A program made the translations under genes and the position numbers. The notes under the pieces were generated by a model that did no database searches, had not been told where the DNA came from, and saw only the letters and a program-made list of their open reading frames with translations. Positions 5,143-6,343 of a stretch of 6,343 bases of DNA are shown here, piece by piece. The stretch spans positions 1 to 6,343 of the forward strand of contig JALNZZ010000118.1 in the NCBI GenBank assembly GCA_023229065.1, in the 5' to 3' direction. Every line of letters starts with the position of its first letter. Positions within the stretch are counted from its first letter, which is position 1. The stretch comes from Porticoccaceae bacterium (GTDB lineage: Bacteria > Pseudomonadota > Gammaproteobacteria > Pseudomonadales > Porticoccaceae).

Positions 5143-5905
5143 TGAACGTCTGAGCAAAGTTATCGGAGTTGCGATAAGCCTCTGCCTGGTGTGCTCGATA
5201 GTCGTATCTGCTTCCGCTGTGCTGTTGAGAGATGCCCAGCAGGCAAACCAGGCCCTGGATATCAAGCGCAATATTCTCGCGGCTGCTGGGGAGCTGAACG
5301 AGCAGGTCAGCGTCGAGGAGCAATTCCGCAATGTCGAGATTCGTGCCGTGGACCTGGATACTGGCAAGTTTACCGATGCCGTGGATGTCGACAGCTATAA
5401 CCAGACCAAGGCAGCCAAGGATCCGGCGATGTCCGAGCGTCTGACTGCAGCGGAGGATCACGCCAAGGTTGGGCGACGTGAAAAGTATGCCCTGGTCTAC
5501 TTGTTCAGAGAGGGTGACCAGTTGGACAAGGTTGTGTTGCCGGTAAAAGGTGCAGGACTATGGTCAACGCTGTATGGCTTTCTTGCCCTTGAAGCAGATC
5601 TTAATACCGTAGCAGGGCTGGGTTTCTATGACCACGCAGAGACACCGGGTCTAGGCGGTGAGGTGGATAACCCGCTCTGGAAAAACCGCTGGCCTGGTAA
5701 GAAAGTGTATGGCGATGACCAGGACGTGAGGCTGACGGTACTCAAGGGTGCCGTGGACGGCAGCCGTGCAGAGGCTGTGCATCAGGTGGATGGTCTATCC
5801 GGTGCCACTCTCACCACGCGCGGTGTCGATGGCATGATCCAGTTCTGGATGGGTGAAAACGGTTATGCCAAATTCCTGTCAAATCTGAAATCAGGGGAGG
5901 CGTGA
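5129..5905 (+). CDS. nqrC: Na+-translocating NADH:quinone oxidoreductase subunit C
   Basis: NqrC is a small subunit anchored by one N-terminal helix, with a periplasmic FMN-binding domain that relays electrons. The 258-residue product starts at GTG (MSSNNERLSK once initiated), with a hydrophobic helix at about 9-33 (SKVIGVAISLCLVCSIVVSA and following residues). The soluble domain then includes KGAGLWSTLYGFLAL (140-154), FYDHAETPGLGGEV (166-179) and the flavinylation motif DGLSGATLTTRGV (221-233). Thr227 (codon 5807-5809) is the expected residue that ApbE links to FMN by a phosphoester bond. The GTG at 5129 was preferred to an ATG at 5084 because homology begins there and AGAGGAGG lies 7 nt upstream. 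The start overlaps the nqrB end by 14 nt, so coupled translation is likely. Confidence 0.96.
   Translation: MSSNNERLSKVIGVAISLCLVCSIVVSASAVLLRDAQQANQALDIKRNILAAAGELNEQVSVEEQFRNVEIRAVDLDTGKFTDAVDVDSYNQTKAAKDPAMSERLTAAEDHAKVGRREKYALVYLFREGDQLDKVVLPVKGAGLWSTLYGFLALEADLNTVAGLGFYDHAETPGLGGEVDNPLWKNRWPGKKVYGDDQDVRLTVLKGAVDGSRAEAVHQVDGLSGATLTTRGVDGMIQFWMGENGYAKFLSNLKSGEA
5893..5900 (+). promoter_or_regulatory. Ribosome binding site that decides the nqrD GTG start
   Basis: AGGGGAGG lies 10 nt before the GTG at 5911, near the end of nqrC. A second in-frame GTG at 5902 overlaps the nqrC stop, but it is only 1 nt after this site, too close for normal initiation. Confidence 0.65.
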
Positions 5906-5910
5906 TAGCT

Positions 5911-6343
5911 GTGAAAATCAAAGACTTAGTCTACAAGCCTATATTCGACAACAACCCCATTACGCTGCAGATTCTGGGCATATGTTCGGCGCTGGCGGTT
6001 ACTACCAGTCTCAATGTCTCGCTGGTAATGTGTATTGCGCTGACCGTGGTCACGGCCTTTTCCAATCTGTTCGTGTCACTGATTCGCAACCATATCCCGG
6101 GCAGTATCCGCATCATAGTGCAGATGACTATCATTGCATCGTTGGTTATCGTGGTGGATCAGATTATCAAGGCCTATGCCTACGAGATCAGCAAACAGCT
6201 TTCCGTGTTTGTTGGGCTGATCATTACCAACTGTATTGTGATGGGCCGTGCTGAAGCATTTGCCATGAAAAATCCGCCCTTGCCCAGTTTTCTGGATGGG
6301 ATAGGTAATGGTCTTGGCTACAGCTTTATTCTGCTGGTGGTGG
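5911..6343 (+). CDS. nqrD: Na+-translocating NADH:quinone oxidoreductase subunit D, N-terminal part (3' end outside window)
   Basis: NqrD is an integral membrane subunit that pairs with NqrE; the two together hold an Fe-S cluster in the middle of the membrane. The frame is open from GTG at 5911 to the window edge, 144 codons of an expected 205-210. It begins MKIKDLVYKPIFDNNPITLQ once initiated and continues ILGICSALAVTTSL, SLIRNHIPGSIRIIVQM (56-72), VIVVDQIIKAYAYEISKQLS (79-98) and VGLIITNCIVMGRAEAFAM (101-119). Cys25 and Cys108 align, with a constant offset of four, with the Cys29 and Cys112 that I recall as cluster ligands in Vibrio. At least three hydrophobic segments are visible. The gap to nqrC is 5 nt. 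A GTG at 5902 is a less likely start. The gene has no ATG start, which makes it easy to miss in simple ORF scans. Confidence 0.95.
   Translation, partial: MKIKDLVYKPIFDNNPITLQILGICSALAVTTSLNVSLVMCIALTVVTAFSNLFVSLIRNHIPGSIRIIVQMTIIASLVIVVDQIIKAYAYEISKQLSVFVGLIITNCIVMGRAEAFAMKNPPLPSFLDGIGNGLGYSFILLVV

Overview
The window is a stretch of chromosome from a Gram-negative, probably marine or halotolerant gammaproteobacterium. The evidence is the product set: the start of a canonical nqrABCDEF operon with proteins that closely resemble what I remember of the Vibrio and Pseudomonas versions, a proteobacterial-type K+/H+ antiporter with a regulatory tail, and a glyceraldehyde-3-phosphate dehydrogenase. 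I recall a similar gap-nqr neighbourhood in Pseudomonas. The genus cannot be fixed from the sequence alone. GC content looks moderate to high and even across genes, and I see no insertion sequence, integrase, tRNA, CRISPR array or other sign of recent transfer.

Layout: (1) 1-330, + strand, the last 109 codons of gap, followed by a good intrinsic terminator at 340-365. (2) 331-418, a short convergent intergenic strip holding that terminator, a tandem duplication of its tail, and a perfect 16-bp inverted repeat that runs into the stop codon of the next gene. (3) 419-2173, - strand, a complete NhaP2/CvrA-type cation/proton antiporter of 584 residues. (4) 2174-2589, a 416-bp divergent intergenic region with an 11-bp inverted repeat on the antiporter side, a recognisable sigma70-like promoter on the nqr side, and an untranslated leader with a tandem 11-mer and several hairpins, the last of which looks like an intrinsic terminator just before nqrA. 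(5) 2590 to the end, + strand, nqrA, nqrB, nqrC and the first 144 codons of nqrD, packed with a 3-nt gap, a 14-nt overlap and a 5-nt gap. nqrC and nqrD both start with GTG.

How the genes work together: NqrA-D are subunits of the Na+-translocating NADH:quinone oxidoreductase, which oxidises NADH, reduces quinone and pumps Na+ out. The covalent-FMN motifs of NqrB (Thr228) and NqrC (Thr227) and the two cysteines of NqrD that hold the intramembrane Fe-S cluster (Cys25, Cys108) are all present, so the part that can be seen looks functional. nqrE, nqrF and possibly apbE, which encodes the flavin transferase, would be expected beyond the right edge. The divergent antiporter moves K+ (or Na+) against H+, and gap makes NADH in glycolysis, so the block links NADH supply, sodium pumping and cation balance.

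I looked for an undescribed system and did not find one in the protein-coding content, which is ordinary conserved metabolism. The less explained signals are non-coding: the terminator-like hairpin in the nqrA leader, the inverted repeat upstream of nhaP2, and the long perfect inverted repeat over the nhaP2 stop codon.
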